This document shows, in pieces, positions 31,004-40,457 of a stretch of DNA of 64,000 nt; position 1 is the stretch's first letter, and each line of letters opens with the position of its first letter. The notes beneath the pieces are model-generated. The model ran no database searches. It saw only the letters and a program-made list of their open reading frames with translations, and was not told the origin of the DNA. The translations under genes were made by a program, and so were the position numbers. The stretch comes from Gimesia fumaroli (lineage in GTDB: Bacteria > Planctomycetota > Planctomycetia > Planctomycetales > Planctomycetaceae). Where the stretch lies: NCBI RefSeq assembly GCF_007754425.1, contig NZ_CP037452.1, positions 1,645,501 through 1,709,500 on the forward strand, in the 5' to 3' direction.

Positions 31004-31107
31004 TGGAGTTGATGGTACGGCTGCTCGATTTGTAGCTCCCGCTTTGTTAAGATGGCGAATCTGCTTTAGAACTAATATCAACACTGAGACTTTTTTGGAG
31101 AGAAAAC

Positions 31108-31776
31108 ATGACACGAAAGCGCGTATTAGGAATCAGTATGGCTGTCCTGGCGGCTGTTTGTCTGACAAGCAGCGTTCAGGCGGGCGAAAAGTCAGGCTGG
31201 GTGAATTTGTTTAATGGCAAGAACCTCGATGGTTGGATCCAGCACAATGGAACCGCGACCTATAAAGTGGTCGATGGAACGATTCAAGGGACGACTTCAG
31301 AAGGCAGCCCCAACTCATTTTTATGTACCAAGAAAAAATATGGCAACTTCGAGCTGGAGTTTGAAGTCAAAGTTCATAACAAGTTGAACTCAGGCGTGCA
31401 AATTCGTAGCCAGCAGAAGGACGGGAACGGACGCGTAAATGGGCCTCAGGTCGAAATTGAGGCCAGTGGCGACAATGGTGCCGAAGCTGGGTATGTTTAT
31501 GGTGAAGCAACCGGACGTGGCTGGTTGACTCCCCAGGAGCGACTCAAGCCTCATAAGAATTTGAAAGATGGCGAGTGGAACAAATTTCGGATCGTTGCGA
31601 ATGGACCACGCATCCAGACCTGGATCAATGGTCAGGAGATTGAAGACCTGACCGATGAAGCGATTTATAAAACACATCCCAAAGGTTTCATTGGTCTGCA
31701 GGTGCACGGCATCAAAAAGGGAACTGGCCCTTACTCTGTTGCCTGGAAAGATATTCGGATCAAAGAACTAAAGTAG
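31108..31776 (+). CDS. DUF1080 / 3-keto-disaccharide hydrolase-type exported protein
   Basis: 222 residues: a signal peptide (1-26, ending VQAGE), then a concanavalin-like beta-sandwich starting GWVNLFNGKNLDGWIQHNG, the family's opening signature. EFEVKVHNKLNSGVQIRSQ, NKFRIVANGPRIQTWINGQ and the ending VAWKDIRIKEL are typical. Planctomycetes carry many copies; some cleave 3-keto-glycosides. GGAGAG precedes the ATG. It is likely expressed with the sulfatase upstream and is closed by a bidirectional terminator. Confidence 0.92.
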   Translation: MTRKRVLGISMAVLAAVCLTSSVQAGEKSGWVNLFNGKNLDGWIQHNGTATYKVVDGTIQGTTSEGSPNSFLCTKKKYGNFELEFEVKVHNKLNSGVQIRSQQKDGNGRVNGPQVEIEASGDNGAEAGYVYGEATGRGWLTPQERLKPHKNLKDGEWNKFRIVANGPRIQTWINGQEIEDLTDEAIYKTHPKGFIGLQVHGIKKGTGPYSVAWKDIRIKELK

Positions 31777-31804
31777 TCGCTTTGAACTGAGCGACGACGA
31801 ATTC

Positions 31805-31846
31805 AAAAAACAGCCGACAGGGATCTAATTCTCTGCCGGCTGTTTT
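31805..31846. terminator. bidirectional terminator between DUF1080 and proS
   Basis: CAGCCGACAG (31811-31820) and CTGCCGGCTG (31833-31842) form a 10 bp stem with one mismatch, flanked by A6 (31805-31810) and T4 (31843-31846), so it can end transcripts from both sides. Confidence 0.8.
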
Positions 31847-31876
31847 GATTCCGGTTTTGTCTTCAGGAAGGTTCTC

Positions 31877-33631
31877 TTACTCAGGGACGTTCGCCGCCTG
31901 ATATTCTTCCTGTTTCTTCGCTTCCAGGGCATCGAGAATCGGCTGAATGCCGGCATCCAGGGCGATCATTTCCGCGTCTTCTGCCGTGCGCCATTTGGTT
32001 TCGATCTCACCATTTTTGAGTCCTTTACCGCCGATCACCACACGGTAAGGGATTCCGATCAGGTCGGCGTCATTAAATTTGACTCCCGCGCGGGCATTGC
32101 GATCATCAAACAGGACATCCACGCCGGCCGCTTTGAGCTCGTTGTAATAGCGTTCCGCAGTCTGCATGACTTCCTCGTCTTTTGTGTTCAGAGGAATCAC
32201 GAGAACTTCATATGGGGCGATCGAAAGGGGCCAGATCAATCCCTTGTCATCGTGACGTGTTTCAGCCAGCCCCGCGACAATCCGGTTTACGCCGATTCCG
32301 TAACAGCCCATGATAATCGGATGCCGTTTTTCTTTTTCGTCCAGAAAATTGGCATCGAGTGCTTCCGTATATTTGGTGCCGAGTTTAAAGACATGGCCGA
32401 CTTCGATACCGTGTACTATGGTCAGCGGCGCGCCACTTTTAGGGCAGGGATCGCCGGCTTCCGCGTTACGCAGGTCGTACGTTGTTTCCAGTTGATAGTC
32501 TCGGCCGACATTCACATTTAAGAGATGCATGTCAGCTTCGTTGGCACCAGTGATGGCGTTTTCGATCACGGGGATATCATGGTCGGCGATGGTTTTACAC
32601 TTGATTCCCACAGGGCCGGCGAATCCGGTGGGAGCACCAGTGACCTCTTGAACGGCTTTGTCGTCGGCCATTTCGACTGATCCCGCATCCAAAGCGCGAC
32701 GGATCTTGCCTTCGTTGGCTTCGTGATCACCGCGAATCAGGACTGCCACCGGTTCTTCATCGGCGAGATAGATCAGTGTTTTGATCATCTGGGAGGGCTT
32801 ACAGCCCAGCAGTTTGCTGACTTGCTCGATACTGGTCGCCTCGGGAGTCGCTTGTTTCTCCAGCGTGCCTGCATTTGCCGATGTCTTGATTTCTGGCGCC
32901 TTGCGGCCTGTATCAGCGCGTTCCATATTGGCAGCATAGCCGGATGTTTCACAGTACACGATCGAATCTTCCCCGTTGTCAGCGGGAATCATGAATTCGT
33001 GAGACGCGTCGCCCCCAATGGGGCCGCTTTCGGCTTCGACGGGGAGGTATTTCAAACCACAACGTGCGAAAATCCGGCAGTACGCCCGATACATGCGGTC
33101 GTAGATTTCATCCAGTTGCGCGACTGAGGAACTGAAGCTGTAAGCGTCTTTCATTAGAAATTCGCTGGTGCGTAATACGCCGAAGCGAGGCCGTTCTTCA
33201 TTCCGGAATTTGGTCTGAATCTGATAGACGGTCAAAGGAAGTTGTTTGTAACTGCTGATGCAGTGACTCATTAAGTCGGTCACGACTTCTTCGTGAGTTG
33301 GCCCCAGGGCCATCGGAATCAGGCGGTTGCCACGGGGGACATCAAATTGAATCAGGACCGAGCCAAAGGCATCTTTGCGCTGTGTTCGTTCAAACAGCCC
33401 CAGGGGTTGGAGGGCCGGCATGTGAAGTTCTGCGGCATCGGCGGCGTCCATTTCTTCCCGCACAATCTGCGCTGCTTTCTGTATGGCTTTCCAGCCTAGA
33501 GGCAGATACGTATAAGCGCCGGCCATCAACTGGCGAATGAGCCCTGCGCGGAGCATTAACTGATGGCTGGGAATTTCTGCATCAGCGGGAACTTCTTTGA
33601 TAGTCGGAATCAGAGTGTTTGACCAGCGCAC
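31877..33631 (-). CDS. proS: prolyl-tRNA synthetase (bacterial type)
   Basis: Class II synthetase of 584 residues. Motif 1-3 regions include [35 protein letters not shown] and [12 protein letters not shown]; an INS (YbaK-like) editing domain is inserted at about 240-400 ([20 protein letters not shown]). The C-terminal anticodon domain has [12 protein letters not shown]. The start is GTG (complement 33629-33631) with only a weak GGAAA upstream. An inverted repeat lies 65-110 bp upstream (33696-33741). Confidence 0.96.
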   Translation of the reverse strand: MRWSNTLIPTIKEVPADAEIPSHQLMLRAGLIRQLMAGAYTYLPLGWKAIQKAAQIVREEMDAADAAELHMPALQPLGLFERTQRKDAFGSVLIQFDVPRGNRLIPMALGPTHEEVVTDLMSHCISSYKQLPLTVYQIQTKFRNEERPRFGVLRTSEFLMKDAYSFSSSVAQLDEIYDRMYRAYCRIFARCGLKYLPVEAESGPIGGDASHEFMIPADNGEDSIVYCETSGYAANMERADTGRKAPEIKTSANAGTLEKQATPEATSIEQVSKLLGCKPSQMIKTLIYLADEEPVAVLIRGDHEANEGKIRRALDAGSVEMADDKAVQEVTGAPTGFAGPVGIKCKTIADHDIPVIENAITGANEADMHLLNVNVGRDYQLETTYDLRNAEAGDPCPKSGAPLTIVHGIEVGHVFKLGTKYTEALDANFLDEKEKRHPIIMGCYGIGVNRIVAGLAETRHDDKGLIWPLSIAPYEVLVIPLNTKDEEVMQTAERYYNELKAAGVDVLFDDRNARAGVKFNDADLIGIPYRVVIGGKGLKNGEIETKWRTAEDAEMIALDAGIQPILDALEAKKQEEYQAANVPE

Positions 33632-33695
33632 GTTATTTCCTTAAGTATTTGATTTGAAAATGTTTACGTAGTTGAATGGATCTCAGATGAAGTCG

Positions 33696-33741
33696 GCGTC
33701 TCTCAATCTAATATACCCGGTCCAAATGGCCTTGGAGACGC
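33696..33741 (-). promoter_or_regulatory. inverted repeat upstream of proS
   Basis: GCGTCTC (33696-33702) and GAGACGC (33735-33741) are perfect 7 bp arms. Between them the minus strand carries TATATT, a possible -10, so the repeat could be an operator or the base of a leader hairpin. Confidence 0.3.
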
Positions 33742-33979
33742 TATGGTAAAACTGGACACAGTCTAGCAGAACAGATTCGTATTCAAAAGGTTCGGCCTTG
33801 GCTGTCGAGAAAATATTCTAATCGAGCTAAGTATTGGCGAGGGAATGTGTTGTTGTATTCAGGCGACGCTGGCGGGACCTACGGACAGGAGTAAATCAGA
33901 AGCAGTCGGAATCAAATGGGACAGACTTTCAGAACGGACTGGTGTCGGACTTGTTGAGCAGAATCGAACGGCGTAAGAT

Positions 33980-34027
33980 CGCTCTATTGTGTTTCTTAGC
34001 GAAACTTTAGATCGACAATAGCGTTTT
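33980..34027 (+). promoter_or_regulatory. attenuator-like hairpin before the exoribonuclease operon
   Basis: CGC-TC-TATTGT (33980-33990) pairs with ACAATAGCG (34015-34023) around an inner perfect hairpin GTTTC-TTAGC-GAAAC (33991-34005), and TTTT (34024-34027) follows. It ends 27 nt before the start codon, so it looks like a terminator inside the leader. The rest of 33742-33979 shows no gene. Confidence 0.4.
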
Positions 34028-34054
34028 AAAAGTGTTTCTGAAAGCCGACTCGAG

Positions 34055-35026
34055 ATGTCTCGTCAATATATAAATCAGTTGAAAGATGGTGATACGGTCA
34101 ATGAGGTTTTTCTGTTGGTTGATAAGCAGTTACGTGCCAACCGGAATGCCAGCCTGTTTTTATCAGCCGATTTGCGAGATTGTACCGGTGTCGTGAATGC
34201 CCGGATGTGGAACGTCGTTGAAGAACGGATGCAGCATTTTCAATCCGGAAATTACGTCCAGGCCAAAGGCAAGGTGCATCTGTTTCAGGGAACCTTGCAA
34301 ATTATTCTGACCTATATTGAACCGGTTTCCGCGGAAAATCTCGACCCTGCCGAGTTTCAACCACAGGCACCACAGGATGTGCAGCAGTTGCTGAGTAAAC
34401 TCCGCGAAATGCTGTTGAGCATCGAAAACAATGAGATTCGCACGTTAATGGAGTGCTTTCTGGTTGATGAAGGGCTCATGGATGAATTCTGCAGAGCACC
34501 CGCAGGCGTCAAAACCCATCACGCTTATCATGGCGGATTGATCGAGCACGTTGTCAATTTAATGGAGACCGCCCAGCGTGTGGCGGATTTATACCCCAAA
34601 GCAGACATGAGTCTACTGCTGGCGGGTGTCTTTTTGCATGATCTTGGCAAAGTGCGCGAGCTTGGTTATGAGAATGAATTCGTCTACACGGATGAAGGTC
34701 AGTTATTGGGGCACCTGATTATCGGTGTGGAAATGCTGACCGAAAAGATCAATGCCTATCAGGAAATGACGGGTGAATCGTTTCCCAAAGAGGCAGAACT
34801 GCGGTTAAAGCATATGATCGTCAGTCATCATGGGACGTATGAATTTGGTAGTGCCCGGTTGCCAATGACTCCCGAAGCGGTTGCCTTGCATCATCTTGAT
34901 AATCTGGATGCGAAAGTAAATGAGTTTGCGCGATTCATCGATGATGACCTGAACTCCACGTCAAACTGGACCCCTTATTCGCCCCGCTTGCAGCGAAAAT
35001 TATTTAAGGGAATAACCGAGGACTGA
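34055..35026 (+). CDS. yhaM: YhaM-family 3'-5' exoribonuclease (OB-fold + HD domain)
   Basis: 323 residues. An OB-fold nucleic-acid binding domain (about 10-90, LFLSADLRDCTGVVNARMW) precedes a metal-dependent HD domain with HHAYHGGLIEH (155-165) and the HD pair H195-D196 in FLHDLGK. The architecture matches B. subtilis YhaM/CbfA, which degrades RNA or ssDNA from the 3' end. Its stop is followed at once by the RNase R gene (ATG 5 nt later), so the two exonucleases are likely translated together. Confidence 0.92.
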   Translation: MSRQYINQLKDGDTVNEVFLLVDKQLRANRNASLFLSADLRDCTGVVNARMWNVVEERMQHFQSGNYVQAKGKVHLFQGTLQIILTYIEPVSAENLDPAEFQPQAPQDVQQLLSKLREMLLSIENNEIRTLMECFLVDEGLMDEFCRAPAGVKTHHAYHGGLIEHVVNLMETAQRVADLYPKADMSLLLAGVFLHDLGKVRELGYENEFVYTDEGQLLGHLIIGVEMLTEKINAYQEMTGESFPKEAELRLKHMIVSHHGTYEFGSARLPMTPEAVALHHLDNLDAKVNEFARFIDDDLNSTSNWTPYSPRLQRKLFKGITED

Positions 35027-35030
35027 GGTG

Positions 35031-37319
35031 ATGCCCGATTTTGAGAAGAAAATTCTCGATTATGTAACCAGGCCCGGTTATACGCCCGTGCGTGAAAAGG
35101 CACTGCTGAAAAAAGTGGGAGGCTCGAAGTCCACATCTGCGGAATTTGAGCAGGCAATAGAGACGCTCCGTGCCCGAAAGGATATTCTGGTTTCGGACTC
35201 GGGATTAATCCGCCCGGTCAAAAAAGAGGGTTGGATTGCGGGAACCATCAAGAAGACCAGTTCTGGCGCGGGTTATCTGATTCCCCATCATAAGCCTGAT
35301 GATATCGCACACGACCAGCGTCACGCAGGCGATCTTTATATTTCTGAACGGGATATGGGAGATGCTCATACGGGTGATGAAGTCTATGCCACAGTGATCA
35401 ACCGCCGACGTAGCGGAGGCCAGATCTGCGGCCGCGTGGTGGAAATTATTGAGCGGGCTTCCACGACGTTTGTTGGCACCTATTTTGAATCACACGGCGA
35501 AGGTTATGTCCACGTGGATGGCAAAATCTTCAATTCACCGATTCATGTCGGAGACCCCGGTGCTAAAGGGGTGAGTTCGGAAGACAAAGTGGTTATCGAC
35601 ATCCTGCATTTCCCTTCCAAGGATTATCTGGGGCAGGGCGTTATTTCCAAGGTGCTGGGGCCGCACGGGAAGCCCGGCGTGGATCTGCTTTCCATCGTTT
35701 ATGAATTCGGAATCCCGATGGAGTTTCCGGAAGAGGTCCTGATAGAAGCCCGTGAGCAGGCCAGTCTGTTTGATGAAGCAAAACTGGGGAATCGTCGTGA
35801 TCTGACCAAAGAGACAATTGTGACGATCGACCCCGCTGATGCCCGCGATTTTGATGATGCGATTTCATTAACGCGAAACGAAAAAGGGCACTGGCTGCTA
35901 GGCGTGCATATTGCTGATGTGGCCCATTTTGTGAAAGAGGGTTCGATTCTGGACCGCGAAGCGAAACGGCGGGGAACCAGCGTGTATCTGCCTGGCCAGG
36001 TCATTCCGATGTTGCCGGAAATTATCTCGAATGGATTGGCCAGTCTGCAGGAAGGTCAGGTACGGTTTACGAAATCCGCCTTCATCGAGTTCACGGCTGA
36101 GGGGGTTCCCGTCCATACGGAATTTGCCAATTCCGCGGTACAAGTCACACAGCGTTTCGCTTATGAACAGGTTCTGCCAATCATTCAGGGACGCGATGAC
36201 GAAGGGAAAGACGTTTCTGCTGAAGTGCGAGAGTTGCTGAAAAATATGCATCACCTGGCGATGATCCTGCGGGGGCGCCGGTTCGCCGCTGGTGCGCTGG
36301 AGTTGCACCTTTCGGAAGTCCGGCTCACTTTTGATGACAAGCACCGTGTGAGTGGCGCGGTCGAACGCGAGCATGATGAAAGTCATCAGATCATCGAAGA
36401 GTTTATGCTGGCCGCCAATATCTCTGTAGCAGAAGCGTTTAATGACCGGAAACTGCGATTTTTGAGACGCGTGCATCCCTCTCCGGAATTGCCGCGGCAG
36501 GTAGCGTTTGCAGAATTCGTCAATGCGATGGGCTATACGCTTAAAAAAGCCCAGAGCCGTAAAGATCTCCAGCAATTGATCGAGCAGGTTCATGGGACAC
36601 CTGTAGAACAGGCGATCAATTATGCGTTGCTGCGTAGTCTGAAGCAGGCAGAATACACTGATGAGGAATTAGGTCACTATGCTTTGGCCGTTGATCACTA
36701 TTGCCACTTTACGAGCCCGATCCGCCGTTATCCCGATTTAACGATTCATCGCATGATTGATGAAATTCTGGAACGGCCGGACAAGGGGAAGGGGCAAAGC
36801 CCACAAGGGCTCAGGCAGTTGGGGCATGAGCTTTCCCTGCGAGAGCGTCGGGCGGAGTCAGCTGAGCGTGAGTTGACCAAAGTGAAACTGCTTTCATGGA
36901 TGATTGAGAATAACATTAAAACCCTGAAAACCATGATCACGGGCGTCGAGACCTTTGGGCTGTTTTGCAGGGGGACGGATGTTCCGGTGGAAGGGCTGTT
37001 GCACATCAGTCGTCTGGGAAAGCATGATTACTTTCATCAGGACGCCGCCAAATTCAGTATTGTTGGGGAACGGACGGGGCAGGAATACCGGATCGGTGAT
37101 TTCTTAACGGTGGAAGTCGAGAAGATCGATCTGGATCGCCGTGAGTTGGATTTCCGACTGCCAAGTTCTAAAAAGGTGGCAAAGACATCAAACGCAGTCC
37201 CCTCTCGCCAGAACAATAAAAAGTCGGCCAAGAAGTCTTCGTCAAAGACGCAGCCGAACACGAAGAAGAAAAGTCGGAAGGTAAAATCACAACGCAGCAA
37301 GAAGAAAAAGAGAAAATAA
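35031..37319 (+). CDS. rnr: ribonuclease R
   Basis: Processive 3'-5' exoribonuclease able to digest structured RNA. It has an N-terminal winged-helix part, two cold-shock OB folds, then the RNB core with catalytic Asp residues in TIDPADARDFDDAIS (267-280 counting from GTG 35028). An S1 domain follows (LKTMITGVETFGLFCRGTDVPV), then a very basic tail of about 50 residues rich in Lys/Ser, typical of RNase R. 762 residues. ATG 35031 is preferred over GTG 35028; GAGGA is 8 nt upstream. Confidence 0.95.
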   Translation: MPDFEKKILDYVTRPGYTPVREKALLKKVGGSKSTSAEFEQAIETLRARKDILVSDSGLIRPVKKEGWIAGTIKKTSSGAGYLIPHHKPDDIAHDQRHAGDLYISERDMGDAHTGDEVYATVINRRRSGGQICGRVVEIIERASTTFVGTYFESHGEGYVHVDGKIFNSPIHVGDPGAKGVSSEDKVVIDILHFPSKDYLGQGVISKVLGPHGKPGVDLLSIVYEFGIPMEFPEEVLIEAREQASLFDEAKLGNRRDLTKETIVTIDPADARDFDDAISLTRNEKGHWLLGVHIADVAHFVKEGSILDREAKRRGTSVYLPGQVIPMLPEIISNGLASLQEGQVRFTKSAFIEFTAEGVPVHTEFANSAVQVTQRFAYEQVLPIIQGRDDEGKDVSAEVRELLKNMHHLAMILRGRRFAAGALELHLSEVRLTFDDKHRVSGAVEREHDESHQIIEEFMLAANISVAEAFNDRKLRFLRRVHPSPELPRQVAFAEFVNAMGYTLKKAQSRKDLQQLIEQVHGTPVEQAINYALLRSLKQAEYTDEELGHYALAVDHYCHFTSPIRRYPDLTIHRMIDEILERPDKGKGQSPQGLRQLGHELSLRERRAESAERELTKVKLLSWMIENNIKTLKTMITGVETFGLFCRGTDVPVEGLLHISRLGKHDYFHQDAAKFSIVGERTGQEYRIGDFLTVEVEKIDLDRRELDFRLPSSKKVAKTSNAVPSRQNNKKSAKKSSSKTQPNTKKKSRKVKSQRSKKKKRK

Positions 37320-37528
37320 TCGTAAAGGTCAAAGGAGGAGCGGAGATCAATCGGCGTCTATCCGATGTAAAGAGAACAGAGGCGAGCAAAAACATTAATT
37401 TGCCTCCAGATGGGTCGGAATGAATTGATATTCGGATGTTTCGATTGAAATCAGTCCGTCTTGCTCTAGAACTGATTCAGGAGCGCCTGATATTTGGAAA
37501 AGCATCCAAGTTTATAATTAGGTAAAGA

Positions 37529-37556
37529 TTGATGTTCCAAGGTAAAGAAATATAAT
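37529..37556 (+). promoter_or_regulatory. sdh promoter with flanking direct repeats
   Basis: TTGATG (37529-37534) and TATAAT (37551-37556) are 16 bp apart. GGTAAAGA occurs twice, at 37521-37528 and 37541-37548, exactly 20 bp apart (two helical turns), which suggests a regulator binding site. The rest of 37320-37520 holds no gene. Confidence 0.5.
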
Positions 37557-37621
37557 AACTTAAGTAGTATCAGAAATCTGGCTGCCCTTCCGTTGAGTAA
37601 GAATAGATTCAGAGCGAAAGG

Positions 37622-37679
37622 CTGTGAACAGGGCGATCAGATGAGATTTTCATATCGCAAAATGGTTCACAGGATCGCC
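37622..37679 (+). promoter_or_regulatory. switch-like structured leader of sdhCAB
   Basis: Two perfect helices interleave: CTGTGAAC (37622-37629)/GTTCACAG (37665-37672) and GGCGATC (37632-37638)/GATCGCC (37673-37679). GCGAT (37633-37637) can instead pair locally with ATCGC (37654-37658), extended inward by ATGA (37641-37644)/TCAT (37650-37653), giving one long nested hairpin. The second helix excludes that hairpin. The element lies about 60 nt into the predicted transcript and ends 27 nt before the sdhC ATG. Confidence 0.5.
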
Positions 37680-37706
37680 TCAGGGTAACCGGGTGAGAGC
37701 TTGATT

Positions 37707-38450
37707 ATGGTGACGAAATTGGGTGAGAAACAACAGGCATCTCCGTCAGCAGGCGGAAAATCAGCTACGAAATGGTTGATGACTTTACTCTCCTCTTCCA
37801 TTGGTCAGAAGTTCGTGATGGGGATCACCGGGCTTTTACTGTGCAGCTTTCTGGTTGTGCATTTAGCGGGCAATCTGCTCGTGTATGTGGGCGCAGACTC
37901 TTACAATAACTACGCTCACGAGTTGCACAGCATGATGCTATTGCCGGTCGCCGAAACCGGGCTGTTCCTGTTGCTGTTTGTGCATATTGCCCTGGCATTT
38001 AAATTGACTCGTGACAATCGCGAAGCACGTCATATCAGTTATCAGGAGACTCAAAGCAAGATTGAGGAACCACCTTCCATTTTTGGCCGTACTCCAATGG
38101 GGCGGACCAGTTCCTGGATGTTTATTTCCGGTTCGATCATCCTCGCGTTTCTGGTGATGCATATGATTGATATGAAACTGCATGCGAATCCCACCGTCGA
38201 TTATAAGGACGCAACACCTTACGGCATTATCGTTCAGGTACTAGGCAGCAGCCTGAGTGCTCCGATTTATATTGTGGGAACGATTGTGCTTGGTTTTCAT
38301 TTATCGCACGGTTTCTGGAGTGCATTCCAGTCACTGGGTTTGAATCACCCCAAATATATGCCGCTGATCAAAAAACTGGCAATCCTGTTTGCGATTGTGA
38401 TTGCAGTCGGGTTTGTCAGCTTGCCGATCTGGGGATATTTCATTCATTGA
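37707..38450 (+). CDS. sdhC: succinate dehydrogenase cytochrome b subunit (B-type)
   Basis: 247 residues with five membrane helices, matching the B. subtilis-type cytochrome b558 that carries two hemes and needs no SdhD. Helix 1 is QKFVMGITGLLLCSFLVVHL with a heme-ligand-type His; other likely ligands lie in FVHIALAFKL, VMHMIDMKLH and LGFHLSHGFW. The start is ATG 37707, with GAGAG at about 7 nt; TTG 37701 is in frame. First gene of sdhCAB behind a structured leader. Confidence 0.93.
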   Translation: MVTKLGEKQQASPSAGGKSATKWLMTLLSSSIGQKFVMGITGLLLCSFLVVHLAGNLLVYVGADSYNNYAHELHSMMLLPVAETGLFLLLFVHIALAFKLTRDNREARHISYQETQSKIEEPPSIFGRTPMGRTSSWMFISGSIILAFLVMHMIDMKLHANPTVDYKDATPYGIIVQVLGSSLSAPIYIVGTIVLGFHLSHGFWSAFQSLGLNHPKYMPLIKKLAILFAIVIAVGFVSLPIWGYFIH

Positions 38451-38525
38451 TCACGATCATTCAAGTGTGTTTGTTGTCACAGCTCATTTTTTAGTTTAAC
38501 AGTTTCCGTTTTGAAGGTTGATATC

Positions 38526-40457
38526 ATGGCCGAGGCGGCTACGACGGTTTTAAATTCTCGAGTTCCTGAAGGTCCGATGGCCCAGAAGTGGGACCGCTGT
38601 AAACAGGAAATGAAGCTGGTTAACCCGGCGAATAAACGGAAGAAAAAAATCATCGTTGTCGGGACCGGCTTAGCAGGCGCTTCTGCAGCCGCTTCTCTGG
38701 CGGAACTGGGCTATGAGGTGCAGTCGTTCTGTTTTCAGGACTCCCCGAGGCGTGCTCACAGTATTGCTGCTCAGGGGGGGATCAACGCCGCCAAGAATTA
38801 TCCGAATGACGGCGACAGCGTCTGGCGGTTGTTTTACGATACCGTTAAAGGGGGCGACTATCGTAGCCGCGAAGCCAACGTGCACCGCCTGGCGCAAGTC
38901 AGTAACAACATCATCGATCAGTGTGCAGCGCAGGGCGTTCCTTTTGCTCGCGATTATGGCGGGTCTCTGGCAAACCGCTCTTTCGGGGGAGCACAGGTCT
39001 CGCGAACGTTTTATGCACGCGGTCAAACCGGTCAGCAGTTACTCCTGGGAGCCTACAGTGCGCTAATGCGACAGGTGGGGGCCGGGCGGATTGAATTATT
39101 ACCGCGACGGGAAATGCTGGATCTGGTCGTCATTGATGGCGTCGCACGCGGCATTATCGTGCGGAACCTGATCACGGGCGAATTCGAAAAGTATTCGGCA
39201 GACTGCGTCTTGCTTTGTACCGGCGGTTATGGAAACGCCTTCTATCTTTCGACCAATGCCAAAGGTTCCAACGTAACCGCTGCGTGGCGGTGTCATAAAC
39301 GGGGCGCTTTCTTTGCGAATCCGTGTTACACGCAGATTCATCCGACCTGTATTCCCGTCAGCGGCGATTATCAGTCCAAACTGACGTTGATGAGTGAAAG
39401 TCTACGGAACGATGGTCGGGTCTGGGTGCCTCAAGCACAAGGGGATAAGCGTCGTGGAAATGAGATTCCCGATTCCGAACGAGATTACTATCTGGAGCGT
39501 CGTTATCCGGCCTTTGGTAACCTGGTGCCGCGTGATGTGGCTTCTCGGGCTGCGAAAGAACGCTGTGACGCCGGCTATGGTGTTGGTGCGACGGGCCAGG
39601 CGGTCTTCCTCGATTTCCGGGATGCGATTGCCCGCGACGGAAGACATGTGATCGAAGCGAAGTACGGTAACCTGTTCCACATGTATGCCAAGATTACCGG
39701 CGAAGACCCGTATCAGGTTCCGATGCGAATCTATCCCGCCGTCCATTACACGATGGGAGGCTTGTGGGTTGACTATCATCTGCAAAGTACGATTCCCGGG
39801 CTGTTTGTTCTGGGAGAAGCCAACTTTTCTGATCATGGTGCCAATCGATTGGGAGCTTCGGCTTTGATGCAGGGACTGGCAGATGGCTATTTTGTCGCTC
39901 CTTATACCACGGGGCATTTCCTGGCTTCACATAACTTGCCTTCTGTTTCAACAGACGATGAAGCTTTTACGGCCGCGATGGCAAATGCTCAGGATCGGAA
40001 TGCGAAAATTCTGGGAATCCAGGGCACGCGTTCCTCTGACAGTATTCATCGTGAGCTGGGGCATATACTCTGGGAATATTGTGGCATGTCCCGCGAACGC
40101 CAGGGGCTGGAAACAGCGATGGGTAAGATTCGTGACCTGAGGGATGAGTTCTGGTCCAGCATCAAAGTCATCGGCGAGGGACAGCAGTTGAATCAGAATC
40201 TGGAACACGCCGGTCGTCTGGCTGACTTCCTGGAATTTGGTGAGCTGATGGTGCGTGATGCACTGGTGCGGGAAGAGTCGTGCGGCGGTCATTTCCGTGA
40301 AGAACATCAGACGGAAGAGAATGAAGCAAAACGTGACGATGAAAATTTCTGTCATGTCACGGCCTGGGAGTTCACTGAGGTTGGAAAAGAACCAGTGGAA
40401 CATCGTGAGCATTTAGAATTTGTCGAAGTACCTCTGACTACGAGGAGTTATAAATAA
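38526..40457 (+). CDS. sdhA: succinate dehydrogenase flavoprotein subunit
   Basis: 643 residues. The FAD-binding Rossmann motif [20 protein letters not shown] is near the N-terminus; covalent flavin His lies in [17 protein letters not shown]. Active-site His/Arg regions [15 protein letters not shown] and [21 protein letters not shown] are present. It oxidises succinate to fumarate in complex II; the type is that of B. subtilis and fumarate reductases. The start is ATG 38526 with AAGG upstream. The TAA overlaps the sdhB ATG by one base. Confidence 0.96.
   Translation: MAEAATTVLNSRVPEGPMAQKWDRCKQEMKLVNPANKRKKKIIVVGTGLAGASAAASLAELGYEVQSFCFQDSPRRAHSIAAQGGINAAKNYPNDGDSVWRLFYDTVKGGDYRSREANVHRLAQVSNNIIDQCAAQGVPFARDYGGSLANRSFGGAQVSRTFYARGQTGQQLLLGAYSALMRQVGAGRIELLPRREMLDLVVIDGVARGIIVRNLITGEFEKYSADCVLLCTGGYGNAFYLSTNAKGSNVTAAWRCHKRGAFFANPCYTQIHPTCIPVSGDYQSKLTLMSESLRNDGRVWVPQAQGDKRRGNEIPDSERDYYLERRYPAFGNLVPRDVASRAAKERCDAGYGVGATGQAVFLDFRDAIARDGRHVIEAKYGNLFHMYAKITGEDPYQVPMRIYPAVHYTMGGLWVDYHLQSTIPGLFVLGEANFSDHGANRLGASALMQGLADGYFVAPYTTGHFLASHNLPSVSTDDEAFTAAMANAQDRNAKILGIQGTRSSDSIHRELGHILWEYCGMSRERQGLETAMGKIRDLRDEFWSSIKVIGEGQQLNQNLEHAGRLADFLEFGELMVRDALVREESCGGHFREEHQTEENEAKRDDENFCHVTAWEFTEVGKEPVEHREHLEFVEVPLTTRSYK

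Noticed and set aside
33632-33760. T-box leader for proS
   Set aside because: No T-box sequence or specifier hairpin is visible, and T-boxes are not expected in planctomycetes.
37622-37679. CRP/FNR-type site because of TGTGA and TCACA halves
   Set aside because: The halves are 30 bp or more apart, not 6, and lie downstream of the predicted start.
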